Source of the DNA: Mycobacterium sp. 1245111.1
Lineage (GTDB): Bacteria > Actinomycetota > Actinomycetes > Mycobacteriales > Mycobacteriaceae
DNA: 64,000 bases
NCBI RefSeq assembly: GCF_001673405.1
Contig: NZ_LZLV01000136.1
Span: 62,001 to 126,000, forward strand
Direction: 5' to 3'
Each line of letters starts with the position of its first letter. Positions within the stretch are counted from its first letter, which is position 1. The notes beneath the pieces are model-generated. The model did not search any database. It was not told the DNA's origin and saw only the letters and a list, made by a program, of their open reading frames with translations. Positions 35,201-45,659 of the stretch are shown one piece after another. The position numbers were made by a program, and so were the translations under genes.

Positions 35201-36373
35201 CTACAGACCCAAGAACTTGGTGATATTGCCGCTGACGATCTTGACCGCATCGTCGGCCCCGACGGCTTCCACGACGGCGGCCAACGACTTCTCAGAATAG
35301 CCGAAAGTGCTTTCGTTGTGCGGGTAGTCGCTGGACCACATCACCTTGTCCACACCGATCTGGTCGATCAACTGCAGTCCCAGCGGGTCGACCATGAACG
35401 AGGCGCTCATGTGGGTGTCCCAGTAGTGGCGCACGTCGTGCTGCAACGGCCGGTTGAACATGTGCTGATACGACGCCACCAGGTGCTCGGCATCCTGCAA
35501 AGCCCATGGCACCCAGGAGATTCCACCTTCGAACCAGCCGATCCGCAGGCTCGGGTGGTCGTCGAGAATACCGGTGAACAGGTACTTGGCGAACTGCTCG
35601 CGGAAGCCGTCGATGTTGATCATCATGCCGACCACGACGCTGTTGAACTGACACGGAGTTTTCGGCGGCGTTTCACCGATGTGGTGGGTAATCGGTAGCC
35701 CGGCGGCTTCGATCTCGTCCCACACCGGCTTCATCGCGGTGCTGCCGTAGTCGATGACATTGCCGTCGTCGTCCTTGCCGGGATTCAGCGGTAGCAGGAA
35801 GGTCTTCAATCCCAACGACTTCAGTTCGCTCAGCGTCTTTTTGGCGCCTTCGGGATCCCACCAGTTGATCAGTCCCGCGCCGTAGAAGTGACCGTTCGAC
35901 CGCTCCTGTAGCTCTGCGATGTACTCGTTGTAGATCCGGAATGCCAGTTCCCGAAGTTGCTTGTCCGGGTAGTGGAAGAGGGCCAGAATCGCGTTGGGAA
36001 AAGCGAGTTCCTTCTCGACGCCGTCCTCGCGCAGCTCCTGAATCCGGGCCTCGATGTTGGTGCTCGCCGCCCCGGGCAGGTCGTCGTACTGCATCAGCAC
36101 GGCGCTGAAATCACCCGGCAGGAACGACTGTCCCTTTCGGCCCACCTGGTAAGCGCCGTCCTCGTACCAGATTCGCGGCGCCTTGTCTTTGAGCTCGTCG
36201 GGGAAGCGGTTGTAGAAGATGTCGTCGGCGATCGAAATGTGGTTGTCCGCAGAGAAAACCACAGTGCCGTCGGGCAGTCCGGTCTTGGTGCCGTCGGCCT
36301 GACCGTGACGATCCTTGGGCGCGCCAAAGCCTCCGGGCGGGTAGAGCGAGACCGTGCTGGTTTGAGGCGACAT
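35201..36373 (-). CDS. Amidohydrolase family 2 protein
   Basis: The 390-residue protein is related to that of 17021-18313. Its first motif is FSADNHISIAD, a middle His pair is in ITHHIGETPP, and SSDYPHNEST carries the late Asp and His. It should be a TIM-barrel hydrolase or decarboxylase. ATG 36373 is preferred because GGAGGG lies 6 nt upstream; a GTG at 36376 is the alternative. It lies 64 nt after the P450 in the same operon. Confidence 0.88.
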   Translation of the reverse strand: MSPQTSTVSLYPPGGFGAPKDRHGQADGTKTGLPDGTVVFSADNHISIADDIFYNRFPDELKDKAPRIWYEDGAYQVGRKGQSFLPGDFSAVLMQYDDLPGAASTNIEARIQELREDGVEKELAFPNAILALFHYPDKQLRELAFRIYNEYIAELQERSNGHFYGAGLINWWDPEGAKKTLSELKSLGLKTFLLPLNPGKDDDGNVIDYGSTAMKPVWDEIEAAGLPITHHIGETPPKTPCQFNSVVVGMMINIDGFREQFAKYLFTGILDDHPSLRIGWFEGGISWVPWALQDAEHLVASYQHMFNRPLQHDVRHYWDTHMSASFMVDPLGLQLIDQIGVDKVMWSSDYPHNESTFGYSEKSLAAVVEAVGADDAVKIVSGNITKFLGL

Positions 36374-36437
36374 CACTGGCCCTCCAATCGGATCGGGTTT
36401 TCGGAAGTGGTGAGCCCGGGTCGGCTGGTGAGGGTAT

Positions 36438-37676
36438 TCACCAGGTCACCGGTAGTTCGTAGACGCCGTAGGCGAGCCGGTCGTGTTTGAGCGGAACGTC
36501 CTCGATCGGCACGGCGAGTTCCAACGTGGGAATGCGGCGAAGCAGCGTGTGGAAGACGATCTGCAGTTCGGCGCGGGCGAGCTGCTGGCCGACACACTGG
36601 TGCCGGCCGTAGCCGAACGCGATGTGCTGGCCCGCACCCGAGCGGTGCAGGTACAGCCGGTCCGGTTCGCTGAACTCTGATGCGTCCCAGTTCGCCGGCG
36701 CGTTGTCGATGATGATGCCTTCACCGGCCCGGATGACTTCGCCCGCGATCTCGATGTCCTCGGCGGCGACCCGGCGCTGCCCGTTCTGGATGATCGACAG
36801 GTAGCGCAGTAGTTCTTCGACCGCGTTGGCGATCACGTTCGGGTCGTCGGTGTCACGCAGAACCGCGGCCTGGTCGGGGTTCTCGAGTAGAGCGAGCACG
36901 CCCAGGCCGATCATGTTGGCGGTGGTCTCGTGCCCGGCGATCAGCAGCCCGGTGCCCAACTGGGCGGCTTCCTTGACGCTGAGCTCGCCGGCCTTCACCC
37001 GCTCGGCCAGGTCCGACACCGCGTCCTCGGCCGGGTTCTCCATCTTGGCCTCGACGAGCTGCGCAAGGTATTTGTGCAGGCTCATCGCGCCTTTCATGGT
37101 GTCCTCGGCGGCGGCGTACCGCGCGAGGCCGACATTGGCGTGATGCTGGAACATCTCGGCGTCTTCGTACGGCACCCCCAGCAGCTGGCTGATCACCAGC
37201 GAGGGCACCGGCAGTGCGAGCGCGCTGACGATGTCACCGGGCTTCGGACCTGCGAGCAACGCGTCTATGGCGTCGTCGGTGATCTGCTGGATCGCCGGCC
37301 GCAGACCTTCAACCCGCCTGAACGTGAAGGGCTTTGACAGCATCCGCCGAAAACGGGTGTGCTCCTCGGCATCCGACGTGAAGACCGATCGGGGCCGCTT
37401 GTGCACCGTCGACAGCATGCCCTCGTTCCAATGCGGGAAGCCGGGTCGGCGATCGTCGACGCTGACCCGGGAGTCGGCGAACAACGTGCGCGCCTCCTCG
37501 TACCCGGTGATGAGCCATGGCGTGCTGCCGTCCCAGATCGTGACCCGGGACAGCGGCCGCGCCTGGGCCAACTGCATCACCTCCGGCGGTGGGGCGAAGG
37601 GGCAGCCGGCGGCGCGCTCCATCGGATAGTCGGGGGCGATCGCCTCAGTTGTGTTGCCGGTGAGCGTGTCTGACAC
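36438..37676 (-). CDS. Cytochrome P450 (412 aa, CYP105-like features)
   Basis: This P450 has the I-helix motif IAGHETT, EELLRYLS, and a heme loop FGYGRHQCVG followed by QQLARAEL, a combination common in CYP105-type actinobacterial P450s. The GTG start at 37676 is 3 nt after the ferredoxin stop and follows GAGGAG. With the ferredoxin before it, it forms a donor-acceptor pair. Substrate is unknown. Confidence 0.93.
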   Translation of the reverse strand: MSDTLTGNTTEAIAPDYPMERAAGCPFAPPPEVMQLAQARPLSRVTIWDGSTPWLITGYEEARTLFADSRVSVDDRRPGFPHWNEGMLSTVHKRPRSVFTSDAEEHTRFRRMLSKPFTFRRVEGLRPAIQQITDDAIDALLAGPKPGDIVSALALPVPSLVISQLLGVPYEDAEMFQHHANVGLARYAAAEDTMKGAMSLHKYLAQLVEAKMENPAEDAVSDLAERVKAGELSVKEAAQLGTGLLIAGHETTANMIGLGVLALLENPDQAAVLRDTDDPNVIANAVEELLRYLSIIQNGQRRVAAEDIEIAGEVIRAGEGIIIDNAPANWDASEFSEPDRLYLHRSGAGQHIAFGYGRHQCVGQQLARAELQIVFHTLLRRIPTLELAVPIEDVPLKHDRLAYGVYELPVTW

Positions 37677-37679
37677 TTC

Positions 37680-37874
37680 TCACTCCTCGATGTGGATGGC
37701 CAGTGCGGGGCAACCTGCCTCGGCCTTGCGGGCATTGTCCGCCTGTTCGGCGGGTGGGCTCTCGTCGAGCACGATGACGACGCCGTCGTCATCGCGCTGG
37801 TCGAAAATTTCCGGCGCATGCATCACGCAGTTGCCCGATGATGCGCATTTGTCTTGTTCCACAGAGACTTTCAT
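37680..37874 (-). CDS. P450-associated ferredoxin
   Basis: This 64-residue ferredoxin has CASSGNC and CPALAI, so the variable cluster position is Ser. The N-terminus MKVSVEQDKC is the common family start. Unlike the other pairs, here the ferredoxin gene precedes its P450, with a 3-nt gap. It begins 9 nt after the TetR stop. Confidence 0.92.
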   Translation of the reverse strand: MKVSVEQDKCASSGNCVMHAPEIFDQRDDDGVVIVLDESPPAEQADNARKAEAGCPALAIHIEE

Positions 37875-37883
37875 GTCAACTCT

Positions 37884-38558
37884 TCACTCGTGCGGGGTGA
37901 CCGGCGCCAGCCACAGCCCGACCACCGCGTCGATGAGGCGCGTCCCGGCGGCGCCCCAGGACGTCCACGGCGCGGATGCGCCTGCGGCCAAAGCACGTTC
38001 GCGATCGGCGCAGGTGTGCACCAGCAGGTTGCGCGCCATCAGGTTGCGTTCCACCCGAACGTCGACCGGGAGCTCGGGCAGACACCGGTTGATTCCGTCG
38101 ATCACCTGGACCAGGGACTCAGATGACAGCGCGTCTTTGACGACGATGCTGTAGTAGGTGGGGTCGGTCATCACCTGTGCGGCGAAACGTGCGTACCAAC
38201 TGGGGGTGCCCAGCGCCGCCAGGTGATCGGTCAGCGGACGCACCAGGCAGGCGACCCAACGGCGCGGGTCCTGCGAGCCGCCGGTCTGCGAGACCATGTC
38301 TTCCCGCAAACGTTCGATGGGCTCGCGGTGCCGCTGCTCGATGGCCCGCACCAGGTCGGTCTTGGTGCCGAAGTGGTAGCCGACCGCCGCGTTGTTCCCT
38401 TGCCCGGCGGCCTCACTCACCTGCCGATTGGAGACTGCGAAGACGCCGTGTTCGGCGAACAGCCGCTCGGCGGCGGTCAGGATCGCCTCCTGGGTGGTGC
38501 TGGCCCGCTCGCTACGCGCGGCCCTCGCAGTGGTCACTCGGCCAGTCAACGCGCTCAC
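37884..38558 (-). CDS. TetR family transcriptional regulator
   Basis: The 224-residue protein has a TetR DNA-binding domain: AILTAAERLFAEHG, then VSNRQVSEAAGQGNNAAVGYHFGTK. The N-terminal extension is Arg-rich. The GTG start at 38558 lies 5 nt downstream of one exact copy of a 21-bp sequence, whose other copy stands before the SDR gene; no ribosome site is visible, so the mRNA may be leaderless. I infer that it represses itself, the SDR and, by read-through, the ferredoxin-P450-amidohydrolase operon downstream. Confidence 0.9.
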   Translation of the reverse strand: MSALTGRVTTARAARSERASTTQEAILTAAERLFAEHGVFAVSNRQVSEAAGQGNNAAVGYHFGTKTDLVRAIEQRHREPIERLREDMVSQTGGSQDPRRWVACLVRPLTDHLAALGTPSWYARFAAQVMTDPTYYSIVVKDALSSESLVQVIDGINRCLPELPVDVRVERNLMARNLLVHTCADRERALAAGASAPWTSWGAAGTRLIDAVVGLWLAPVTPHE

Positions 38559-38563
38559 ACGGA

Positions 38564-38584
38564 TTAAGTCAAGCGATTGATTTA
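38564..38584. promoter_or_regulatory. 21-bp operator, copy 1, before the TetR gene
   Basis: An exact 21-bp sequence is shared with 39425-39445. Its core is the inverted repeat TCAA-GCGA-TTGA, flanked by AAG and TTT. It ends 5 nt before the TetR start and overlaps the last three bases of the SDR gene. The arrangement fits autoregulation by this TetR. Confidence 0.75.
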
Positions 38585-39397
38585 ATTGGCCTGCTCGCTG
38601 CGACGGCGGACGACCTTTCCGGCCACCGTGCCACCGTCGACCGGCAACACCGTGCCGGTCACGTAGCGGGACCGGTCGCCGGCCAGGTACAGCGCCGCCT
38701 CGGCGATGTCGTCGGTGGTGCCCTCCCGCTTCAGCGGCCGATCGGCGCGCATCTGCTCGCGGATGGCGTGCTCGAAGCGCGCCAGTTCTTCGGGCGACTT
38801 GTCCGAGGTCGTCGTCTGCAGCAGTGGGGTGGGGATATTGCCAGGCGCGATCGCGTTGACCCGAACCTCGTAATGCGCCAGCTCAATCGCCGACGACTTG
38901 GTGAACATGATGACCGCAGCCTTGGAGGCGCGATACGTCATCACGCCGCCGCCGGCCTGGATCCCGCCGATCGACGACATGTTGATGATCGACCCGCCGC
39001 CGGTCTGCGCCATCTGGCGCGCCGCGTCGCGGGTGCCGGCCATGACGCCCAGGACGTTGACCGCCATGACGCGTTGGAAGTCGGCGAGGTCGTCGGAAAG
39101 GAAGCTGCGATGCATCTTGCTGGAGACGCCGGCGTTGTTCACCATCACGTCGAGACCACCGAAGGTCGCGACCGCGTGCGCGACCAGCGCGCTTACCTGC
39201 TCGGGGTCGGAGACGTCGACTAACCGAAAATCCACGTCACGGCCCAGCTTGGCGGCAAGGCCCTCACCGCGGCCACGTTCGACGTCGGCGATCACCACCC
39301 GGGCGCCCTCCGCCGCGAACTTCTCGACGATCCCGGCACCGATCCCGGAGGCACCGCCGGTGACGATCGCGACCTTGCCGAGCAGTTCGTTGACCAT
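38582..39397 (-). CDS. Short-chain dehydrogenase/reductase
   Basis: The 271-residue SDR has TGGASGIG, NNAG, Ser in NMSSIGG, YRASKAA with catalytic Tyr/Lys, and VDGGTVAG. No ribosome site precedes ATG 39397. A good promoter (TTGACT, 16 nt, TATTAA on the minus strand) places the transcription start close to the ATG, so translation is probably leaderless. The -35 is part of the 21-bp operator copy at 39425-39445. It likely oxidises or reduces a substrate of the P450 operon that follows. Confidence 0.91.
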   Translation of the reverse strand: MVNELLGKVAIVTGGASGIGAGIVEKFAAEGARVVIADVERGRGEGLAAKLGRDVDFRLVDVSDPEQVSALVAHAVATFGGLDVMVNNAGVSSKMHRSFLSDDLADFQRVMAVNVLGVMAGTRDAARQMAQTGGGSIINMSSIGGIQAGGGVMTYRASKAAVIMFTKSSAIELAHYEVRVNAIAPGNIPTPLLQTTTSDKSPEELARFEHAIREQMRADRPLKREGTTDDIAEAALYLAGDRSRYVTGTVLPVDGGTVAGKVVRRRSEQAN

Positions 39398-39424
39398 GCA
39401 TTGAGTTAATAAGCGCGGCGTTGC

Positions 39425-39445
39425 TTAAGTCAAGCGATTGATTTA
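39425..39445. promoter_or_regulatory. 21-bp operator, copy 2, before the SDR gene
   Basis: This is an exact copy of the sequence at 38564-38584. On the minus strand the TTGACT within it is a good -35 for the SDR promoter, so a bound repressor would block polymerase. The two copies are 861 bp apart and face the same way. Confidence 0.78.
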
Positions 39446-39634
39446 CAACGTCCACAGCCGACTCCCAAACGCCGATGCTACGTTCGGCTTGGTGAGCCCG
39501 TTTGTTTACCTCGAATCCTCATGGCGTTGGCCAAGAGCAGCAACGCTTCCGTATGCCGCGACTCCTCCGTGGCCCGTCCTGAGCCAGCGGCGCAGTGGAT
39601 GTAGCCGTCAACCCGACCGTTCAAAGGAACTGAT

Positions 39635-40750
39635 TTGAGACTCAATCGATTTGGCACCACGGTGGGCGTGCTGGCAACCGGCGTGCTCGTGCTGTCAGCA
39701 TGTGGCAACAACAACAACGCCAGCGAGGGCGGCGCGACGACCTCGGGTGCGTCGTCGTCGAACGTGCACTGCGGCGGAAAGCAGACGCTGAAGGCCAGTG
39801 GATCGACCGCGCAGGCCAACGCGATGGCCCGCTTCGTCAACGCCTTCGAGCAGGCCTGCTCGGGCCAGACGCTGAACTACACTGCCAACGGCTCGGGCGC
39901 CGGGATCAACGAGTTCGTCGGCAACCAAACCGATTTCGGCGGCTCGGACGTCGCGTTGAGCGACGACGAGCACGCCAAGGCCCAGGAGCGGTGCGGTTCG
40001 CCCGCATGGGATCTGCCGACGGTGTTCGGGCCGATCGCGGTGACCTACAACATCAACGGCGTCAGCTCGCTGAACTTGGACGGGCCGACGACCGCGAAGA
40101 TCTTCAACGGGACGATCAAGACATGGAACGACCCGGCCATCACCGCGCTCAACAGCGGAACGACGCTGCCCGACCTGCCGATCCACGTGGTGTTCCGCAG
40201 TGACCAGTCCGGCACGACCGACAACTTCCAGCAGTACCTGGACGGCGCCTCCGACGGCGCGTGGGGCAAAGGCCACGGGAAGTCGTTCAACGGCGGTGTC
40301 GGCGAGGGCGCCAAGGGCAACGACGGCACGTCGGCGGCGATCAAGAACACGCCGGGTTCAATCACCTATAACGAATGGTCGTTCGCCCAGGCGCAGAAGC
40401 TGAACGAGGCGAAGATCGTCACCCCGGCCGGACACGACCCGGTGGAGATCAGCGCCGACTCGGTCGGCAAGACCATCGCCGGCGCGAAGATCAAGGGCCA
40501 GGGCAACGACCTGATCCTCGACACGCTGTCGTTCTACAAGCCGACCCAGGCGGGCGCCTACCCGATCGTGCTAGCGACGTACGAGGTGGTCTGCTCGAAG
40601 TACGCGGATAGCCAGGTCGGCACAGCCGTCAAGGCATTCCTGCAGGCCACCATCGGTCCCGGCCAGAACGGGTTGGCGGACAACGGCTACATCCCGATCC
40701 CGGACGCCTTCAAGTCCCGCTTGTCGACTGCGGTCAACGCCATCGCCTGA
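39635..40750 (+). CDS. pstS3: Phosphate-binding lipoprotein PstS (PstS3-like)
   Basis: The 371-residue ABC-transporter binding protein has a lipoprotein signal (hydrophobic segment then LSAC at about residues 21-24) and a phosphate-pocket pattern [10 protein letters not shown], later [10 protein letters not shown]. It captures phosphate at the outer face of the membrane for PstC/PstA. The TTG start follows AAAGGAA. The gene order pstS-pstC-pstA, then pknD and pstS on the other strand, matches M. tuberculosis pstS3-pstC2-pstA1-pknD-pstS2. The upstream 189 nt (39446-39634) must hold its promoter, but I see no clear Pho box. Confidence 0.92.
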   Translation: MRLNRFGTTVGVLATGVLVLSACGNNNNASEGGATTSGASSSNVHCGGKQTLKASGSTAQANAMARFVNAFEQACSGQTLNYTANGSGAGINEFVGNQTDFGGSDVALSDDEHAKAQERCGSPAWDLPTVFGPIAVTYNINGVSSLNLDGPTTAKIFNGTIKTWNDPAITALNSGTTLPDLPIHVVFRSDQSGTTDNFQQYLDGASDGAWGKGHGKSFNGGVGEGAKGNDGTSAAIKNTPGSITYNEWSFAQAQKLNEAKIVTPAGHDPVEISADSVGKTIAGAKIKGQGNDLILDTLSFYKPTQAGAYPIVLATYEVVCSKYADSQVGTAVKAFLQATIGPGQNGLADNGYIPIPDAFKSRLSTAVNAIA

Positions 40751-40760
40751 CCAAGTCCAC

Positions 40761-41735
40761 ATGTCCACCGCGACAGCGCCCGCGCCCCCGCTGCGGGCCA
40801 GCGACGCAACTCAGGTGCGGGTAGGCGACCGACTGTTCAAGTCGGTCGCCGCCCTCGCCGCCTCGACGATCACGATCGTGATCGGCCTGATCGCCATCTT
40901 CCTTCTGGTCCAAGCCATTCCGGCCCTGCGCGCCAACCACGCGAACTTCTTCACCAGCGCACAGTTCAAGACCACCAACGGCAGCAACCTGGCGTTCGGC
41001 ATCCGTGACCTGTTCATGGTGACCCTGCTCAGTTCGCTGTGGGCCATGGCATTGGCCGTCCCGACCGCGATCGGGATCGCGATATTCCTGACCCAGTACG
41101 CGCCGGCACGATTGGCGCGCCCCTTCAGCGCCATCGTCGACCTACTCGCCGCGGTCCCGTCGATTGTCTTCGGGCTCTGGGGAATCTTCGTGCTGGCACC
41201 GCAACTCGCACCGATCGAATCCCTGCTCAACCACAAACTGGGCTGGCTGTTCCTGTTCAAGGCCGGCGATGTGTCGCTGGCCGGTGGCGGCAACATCTTC
41301 ACCGCCGGCGTGGTTCTTGCCGTGATGGTCCTCCCCATCATCACCTCGGTATCGCGAGAAGTCTTCCGCCAGACCCCGACTAGTCACACCGAAGCTGCGC
41401 AGGCGCTCGGTGCGACGAAGTGGGAGGTAGTGCGGATGGCCGTGCTGCCGTACGGCCGCAGCGGCGCGGTCGCCGCGTCGATGCTCGGGCTGGGTCGCGC
41501 ACTCGGCGAAACGGTGGCGGTGCTGATCATCCTGCGCGCTTCGGCGTCTGCGGGCCACTGGTCACTGTTCGACGGTGGTTACACCTTCGCATCGAAAATT
41601 GCTTCTGCGGCAAGCGAATTCAGCGAGCCACTACCGACCGGGGCTTATATCGCGGCCGGATTCGTGTTGTTCGTGCTCACGTTCATCGTCAACGCGGTCG
41701 CGCGCGCCATCGTCGGCAGGGCGGTGAAGGTATGA
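40761..41735 (+). CDS. pstC2: Phosphate ABC transporter permease PstC
   Basis: This is a 324-residue inner-membrane permease with about six hydrophobic segments (first at residues 30-60). The ABC-permease EAA-type loop, in which [16 protein letters not shown] follows EAAQ, contacts the ATPase. It lies 10 nt after pstS and overlaps pstA by 4 nt. It forms the membrane channel with PstA; the ATPase PstB is not encoded in this window. Confidence 0.93.
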   Translation: MSTATAPAPPLRASDATQVRVGDRLFKSVAALAASTITIVIGLIAIFLLVQAIPALRANHANFFTSAQFKTTNGSNLAFGIRDLFMVTLLSSLWAMALAVPTAIGIAIFLTQYAPARLARPFSAIVDLLAAVPSIVFGLWGIFVLAPQLAPIESLLNHKLGWLFLFKAGDVSLAGGGNIFTAGVVLAVMVLPIITSVSREVFRQTPTSHTEAAQALGATKWEVVRMAVLPYGRSGAVAASMLGLGRALGETVAVLIILRASASAGHWSLFDGGYTFASKIASAASEFSEPLPTGAYIAAGFVLFVLTFIVNAVARAIVGRAVKV

Positions 41736-42637
41736 GCGCCCCGGCCATCGATCGACCGATCAAAGTCTCGGCCGTTCAGTCGATCAGCCTCCGGCGGCGG
41801 ATCAAGAACGGCATCGCCACAACGCTTTTCGCTCTCTCGTTCGCGCTGGCTCTCGTGCCGCTGGTCTGGGTGCTGTGGATCGTGATCGAGCGCGGCTCCT
41901 ACGCCATCGTGCAGCCCGGCTGGTGGAGCCATTCGCTGCGCGGCGTCCTGCCCGAGCATTTCGCCGGCGGTGTTTATCACGCTCTGTACGGCACGGTGAT
42001 TCAGGCCGCGGTCGCCGCGGCCATCGCCATTCCACTGGGGTTCATGACCGCCGTGTACCTGGCGGAGTACCGTTCCGGCCAGCTCGCCAAAGTCACTACG
42101 TTCATGGTCGACGTGCTGGCCGGGCTGCCCTCGATCGTGGCGGCGCTGTTTATCTTCAGCCTGTGGATCGCCACCATGGGATTTCAGCAGAGCGCGTTCG
42201 CGGTGTCGCTCGCGTTGGTCTTGCTGATGCTGCCGGTCGTGGTGCGATCCACCGAGGAGATGCTCAGGCTGGTGCCGCAAGACCTGCGAGAAGCCAGCTA
42301 TGCCTTGGGAATTCCTAAGTGGAAGACGATCATGCGCATCGTCGTCCCGATCGCGATGCCGGGCATCATCACCGGGGTGCTGCTGTCGATCGCCCGGGTG
42401 ATGGGTGAAACCGCGCCGGTCCTGGTGTTGGTCGGTTACAGCCGGTCGATCAACTTCGACATCTTCAACGGCAACATGGCGTCGTTGCCGTTGCTGATCT
42501 ACTCCGAGCTAAACAACCCCGAACACGCTGGCTTTCTGAGGGTTTGGGGTGCGGCGCTTACGCTGATCATCGTGGTGGCAGCGGTGTACCTGACTGCCGC
42601 GCTGGCCAATCGGTTGATCGCCCTGCGCCGTCGCTAG
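41732..42637 (+). CDS. pstA1: Phosphate ABC transporter permease PstA
   Basis: The 301-residue permease has an N-terminal hydrophobic segment at residues 30-50 and several more, with the coupling loop [23 protein letters not shown] 41732 overlaps the pstC stop as ATGA; the frame open to 41420 is spurious. Its TAG stop shares the sequence CTAG with the stop of the opposing pknD gene. It partners PstC in phosphate uptake. Confidence 0.93.
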   Translation: MSAPAIDRPIKVSAVQSISLRRRIKNGIATTLFALSFALALVPLVWVLWIVIERGSYAIVQPGWWSHSLRGVLPEHFAGGVYHALYGTVIQAAVAAAIAIPLGFMTAVYLAEYRSGQLAKVTTFMVDVLAGLPSIVAALFIFSLWIATMGFQQSAFAVSLALVLLMLPVVVRSTEEMLRLVPQDLREASYALGIPKWKTIMRIVVPIAMPGIITGVLLSIARVMGETAPVLVLVGYSRSINFDIFNGNMASLPLLIYSELNNPEHAGFLRVWGAALTLIIVVAAVYLTAALANRLIALRRR

Positions 42638-44550
42638 CATCCGGCGACGCGGAGCTTGGCCACCCTGTCGTTGCCGCGGTCGGCGACGTAGACGTTGCTG
42701 TCTTTGTCCAGCGCCAGCTGCAGCGGAGTGTTGAGGCCGTTGAGCGGCAACGGAGTTGGAGCATTCGAATTGGGCGGCAGCTTCAGCACCTGGTTGTTGT
42801 CGTGCTCGCTGACGTAGACGTTGCCCGCAGCGTCGACGACGACACCCCATGGCACGCTGATACCGGTGAACGGCAGCGCGGTCTGCTCGCTGGAACCCGC
42901 GGGCAGCTTGAGCACCCGGTTGTTGTCGGAGTCGGTGACGTAGACGTTGCCGGCACCGTCGACCGCAACTCCGTCGGGGTTGTTGAGACCAGTGAACGGC
43001 AGCACGGTGGGAGTGTTGGTGCCGGCCGGCAGTTTCACCACCCGGTCGTTGCCCCGGTCGGCGACGTAGACGCTGCCGCCGCTGTCGACCGCGATGCCTT
43101 CGGGGTAGCTGAGGCCGCTAAACGGTAGCTGCGTCTGGTTATTCGAGCCGGCAGCCATCATCACGACCCGGTGGTTGAAGTCCGTCACGTACACCGTGCC
43201 CGCCGAGTCCACGGCCACTGCCTGCGGCTGATACAGGCCGGTGAACGGCAGCACCGTCGGGGTATCCGAACCCGGGGCCAACTTCACCACCCGGCCGTAC
43301 ATGCCCTGGTTGGTGACGTACACCGCGCCGGTCGAATCGACCGCGACGCCACCGGGCGACAGCCGGAAGTTGAGCCCGTTGAACGGCAGGATGTTCTGTC
43401 CGCAGGACTCGCCCGCTGGTCCGCTGTGCGGGCGGACCACGTAGCCGAACACCGCGACCAGCAGTACGGCGACGGCGCCGAGGATCATCCAGAGTTTGCG
43501 GCGATCGCGTCGCTGTGGGTCAGGAGCGCTGAAGTCGGGATGCTGCCGGCTCGCCCGTGATCCGTTGGACGGCGGGTGATAACTCCAGTCGCTTGCGCTG
43601 GCAGGAGCCGCTACCCGGCTCCAGGCCTCAGCGGGGCGAATCATGGTGTGCGCGTTAGCTGCATCCTCGGTGTGCTGCAGGATGCTTTCGGCCTGATGTT
43701 GATCGGGTGCGGTCAGCGCCTGCAGGGCGGCGTTGGCAAGCTCGCCGGCGCTGCGGTACCGATCCTCTGGATTCTTGGCCATGCCCTTGGCGACGACCTG
43801 ATCCAGCGCTGCCGGCACGCGACCGGGCCGCAACTGACTGGGCCGCGGGGCGGGCTGCATGAGATGCGCGTGGACCAGTCGCTCGATGCTGTCGGCGACG
43901 TATGGCGGTGTGCCGGTGAGGCATTCGCCGAGTACACAGGCCAGCGAGTAGATGTCGGACCGGTAGGTGACCTCGCTGCCCCCGAACCGTTCCGGGGCCA
44001 TGTACTTGTAGGTCCCCATCGCCATCCCGACCTGAGTCAGCCCGGGATCGGTTCCGGCGCGGGCGATTCCGAAGTCCACCAGGTACACGAAGTCGTCTCC
44101 GGTGAGCAGGATGTTTTCCGGCTTCACATCGCGGTGCGTGACGCCGTTGGCGTGCGCGGCATCCAACGCAGCGGCCACCTGGCGCACGATCGCCACGGCG
44201 CGGGGCGGGCTCATCGGGCCGGTTCGCTTCAGCACGGCCGCCAGGTCGGCGCCGTCGATCAGCCGCATGTCCAGGTACAGCTGGCCGTTGATCTCGCCGT
44301 AGTCGTGGATGGGTACGACGTGCGGCTCGGTCAACCGTCCGGCGGCGCCGGCCTCCCGCTGCATCCGGGCTCGAAACACCGGATCGTCGGAGAACTCCGG
44401 CGATATCAGCTTGAGGGCGACGACCCGGCCCTTGCGGGTGTCCTCGGCTTCGTACACCTCACCCATGCCGCCGCGGCCGAGCAGGCGAGTCAGCCGGTAC
44501 GGGCCGAACCATGACCCCACCCGGGTATCCGATTGGCGGTAGCTCATCAT
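42634..44550 (-). CDS. pknD: Membrane Ser/Thr kinase with extracellular NHL propeller (PknD-like)
   Basis: The 638-residue PknD-type kinase has a kinase domain at about residues 17-275, with glycine loop [12 protein letters not shown], catalytic Lys 47, HRDVKPEN at 139-146, DFG at 159-161 and APE at 185-187. A juxtamembrane linker follows, then one membrane segment at about 353-372. An extracellular six-bladed NHL beta-propeller has repeats near every 42 residues with GVAVDxxGxVYVTD-type blades. The N-terminus is cytosolic and the propeller is a likely sensor. Its start overlaps the pstS stop (ATGA), so the two are co-expressed. Confidence 0.95.
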   Translation of the reverse strand: MMSYRQSDTRVGSWFGPYRLTRLLGRGGMGEVYEAEDTRKGRVVALKLISPEFSDDPVFRARMQREAGAAGRLTEPHVVPIHDYGEINGQLYLDMRLIDGADLAAVLKRTGPMSPPRAVAIVRQVAAALDAAHANGVTHRDVKPENILLTGDDFVYLVDFGIARAGTDPGLTQVGMAMGTYKYMAPERFGGSEVTYRSDIYSLACVLGECLTGTPPYVADSIERLVHAHLMQPAPRPSQLRPGRVPAALDQVVAKGMAKNPEDRYRSAGELANAALQALTAPDQHQAESILQHTEDAANAHTMIRPAEAWSRVAAPASASDWSYHPPSNGSRASRQHPDFSAPDPQRRDRRKLWMILGAVAVLLVAVFGYVVRPHSGPAGESCGQNILPFNGLNFRLSPGGVAVDSTGAVYVTNQGMYGRVVKLAPGSDTPTVLPFTGLYQPQAVAVDSAGTVYVTDFNHRVVMMAAGSNNQTQLPFSGLSYPEGIAVDSGGSVYVADRGNDRVVKLPAGTNTPTVLPFTGLNNPDGVAVDGAGNVYVTDSDNNRVLKLPAGSSEQTALPFTGISVPWGVVVDAAGNVYVSEHDNNQVLKLPPNSNAPTPLPLNGLNTPLQLALDKDSNVYVADRGNDRVAKLRVAGC

Positions 44551-45659
44551 GAGATACCGTTCACGGCCGCTGACAGTTTCGTCTGAAACGAGCTGGGCAT
44601 GGGGATGTAGCCGTATTGATCCAAGCCGTCCTGCCCGGCCCCAATGGTGGCTTGCATGAAGGCTTTTACCGCTGCGCCGGTCGATGAGTCCGGATACTTC
44701 GAGCAGACGATCTCATACGTGGCGAGCACGATCGGGTAGGCGCCGGGTTGCGAGGGTTTGTAGAACGATGAGGTGTCGACCACGAGATCGTTTCCCTCCC
44801 CGGCGAATTTGGCTCCGGCGATCGTCTTGCCCACCGACTCGGTGGTGATCGTCACCGGATCCGGGCCGGCCGAGGTCACGATCTGGGCCATGCTCAGTTG
44901 GTGGCCGACCGCGAACGACCATTCGTTGTAGGTGATCGACCCGTTGGTGGACCGCAGCGCCGCCGACGTGCCCTCGTTACCGATGGCACCCTGGCCGACG
45001 CCGCCGACGAATGTCTCGTCGGTGCCTTTGCCCCAGGCACCGTCGGAGGCGGCATCGAGATACTTCTGGAAGTTGTAGGTCGTGCCGGACTTGTCGTCGC
45101 GGAAGACCACGGTGATGGGCGTCGACGGGAGCTTGGCGTCGGCGTTGAGCGCCTTGATGGCCGGGTCGTCCCATGTGGTGATGGTGCCGTTGAAGATCTT
45201 CGCGGTGGTGGGCCCGTCGAGGTTCAGCGTGCTCACGCCGTCGACGTTGTAGGTCACGGCGATCGGCCCGAATACGGCGGGCAAATCCCAGGCGGGTGAG
45301 CCGCAGCGCTGCTGGGCCTTCTCGGGCTCGCCCTTCGCCGGATCGAGCGGCTTGTCGGAGCCGCCCAGATCGGTTTCGTTGTCAACGAACTGCTGCACCC
45401 CTTTGCCGGAGCCGTTGGCGTTGTAGTCCAGGGTGTAGCCGGGGCAGGCGCGGATATAGGCGTAGACGAACTGCTCGATCGCGTTGGTTTGCGCGGTCGA
45501 GCCGCTGGCCTGCAGTTTCTTCTTACCGCCGCAGTGGACCGGGACCGATGACGGCCCGGACCCGGACGTTGAGGTGCTGTTGCTACTGCCGCACGCCGAC
45601 AGGGCCAAGGCGCCGGCGACCAGCAAGCTCAGCATCGCTGTACACCGGGCGACCTTCAC
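44547..45659 (-). CDS. pstS2: Phosphate-binding lipoprotein PstS (PstS2-like)
   Basis: The 370-residue paralogue of the 39635 protein has a signal peptide and lipobox ALSAC, then [10 protein letters not shown] and [10 protein letters not shown] for phosphate binding. GTG 45659 is preferred because GAGAGGAG stands just upstream; an ATG at 45683 would add 8 residues before the signal. It is the first gene of a two-gene minus-strand operon with pknD, facing away from the next operon. In M. tuberculosis pstB follows on the other side; here an unrelated hydrolase operon does. Confidence 0.92.
   Translation of the reverse strand: MKVARCTAMLSLLVAGALALSACGSSNSTSTSGSGPSSVPVHCGGKKKLQASGSTAQTNAIEQFVYAYIRACPGYTLDYNANGSGKGVQQFVDNETDLGGSDKPLDPAKGEPEKAQQRCGSPAWDLPAVFGPIAVTYNVDGVSTLNLDGPTTAKIFNGTITTWDDPAIKALNADAKLPSTPITVVFRDDKSGTTYNFQKYLDAASDGAWGKGTDETFVGGVGQGAIGNEGTSAALRSTNGSITYNEWSFAVGHQLSMAQIVTSAGPDPVTITTESVGKTIAGAKFAGEGNDLVVDTSSFYKPSQPGAYPIVLATYEIVCSKYPDSSTGAAVKAFMQATIGAGQDGLDQYGYIPMPSSFQTKLSAAVNGIS

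Noticed and set aside
39446-39634. A Pho-box (RegX3-type) site before pstS
   Set aside because: GGTGAG and TTTACC elements exist, but I could not find the expected direct-repeat spacing with confidence.
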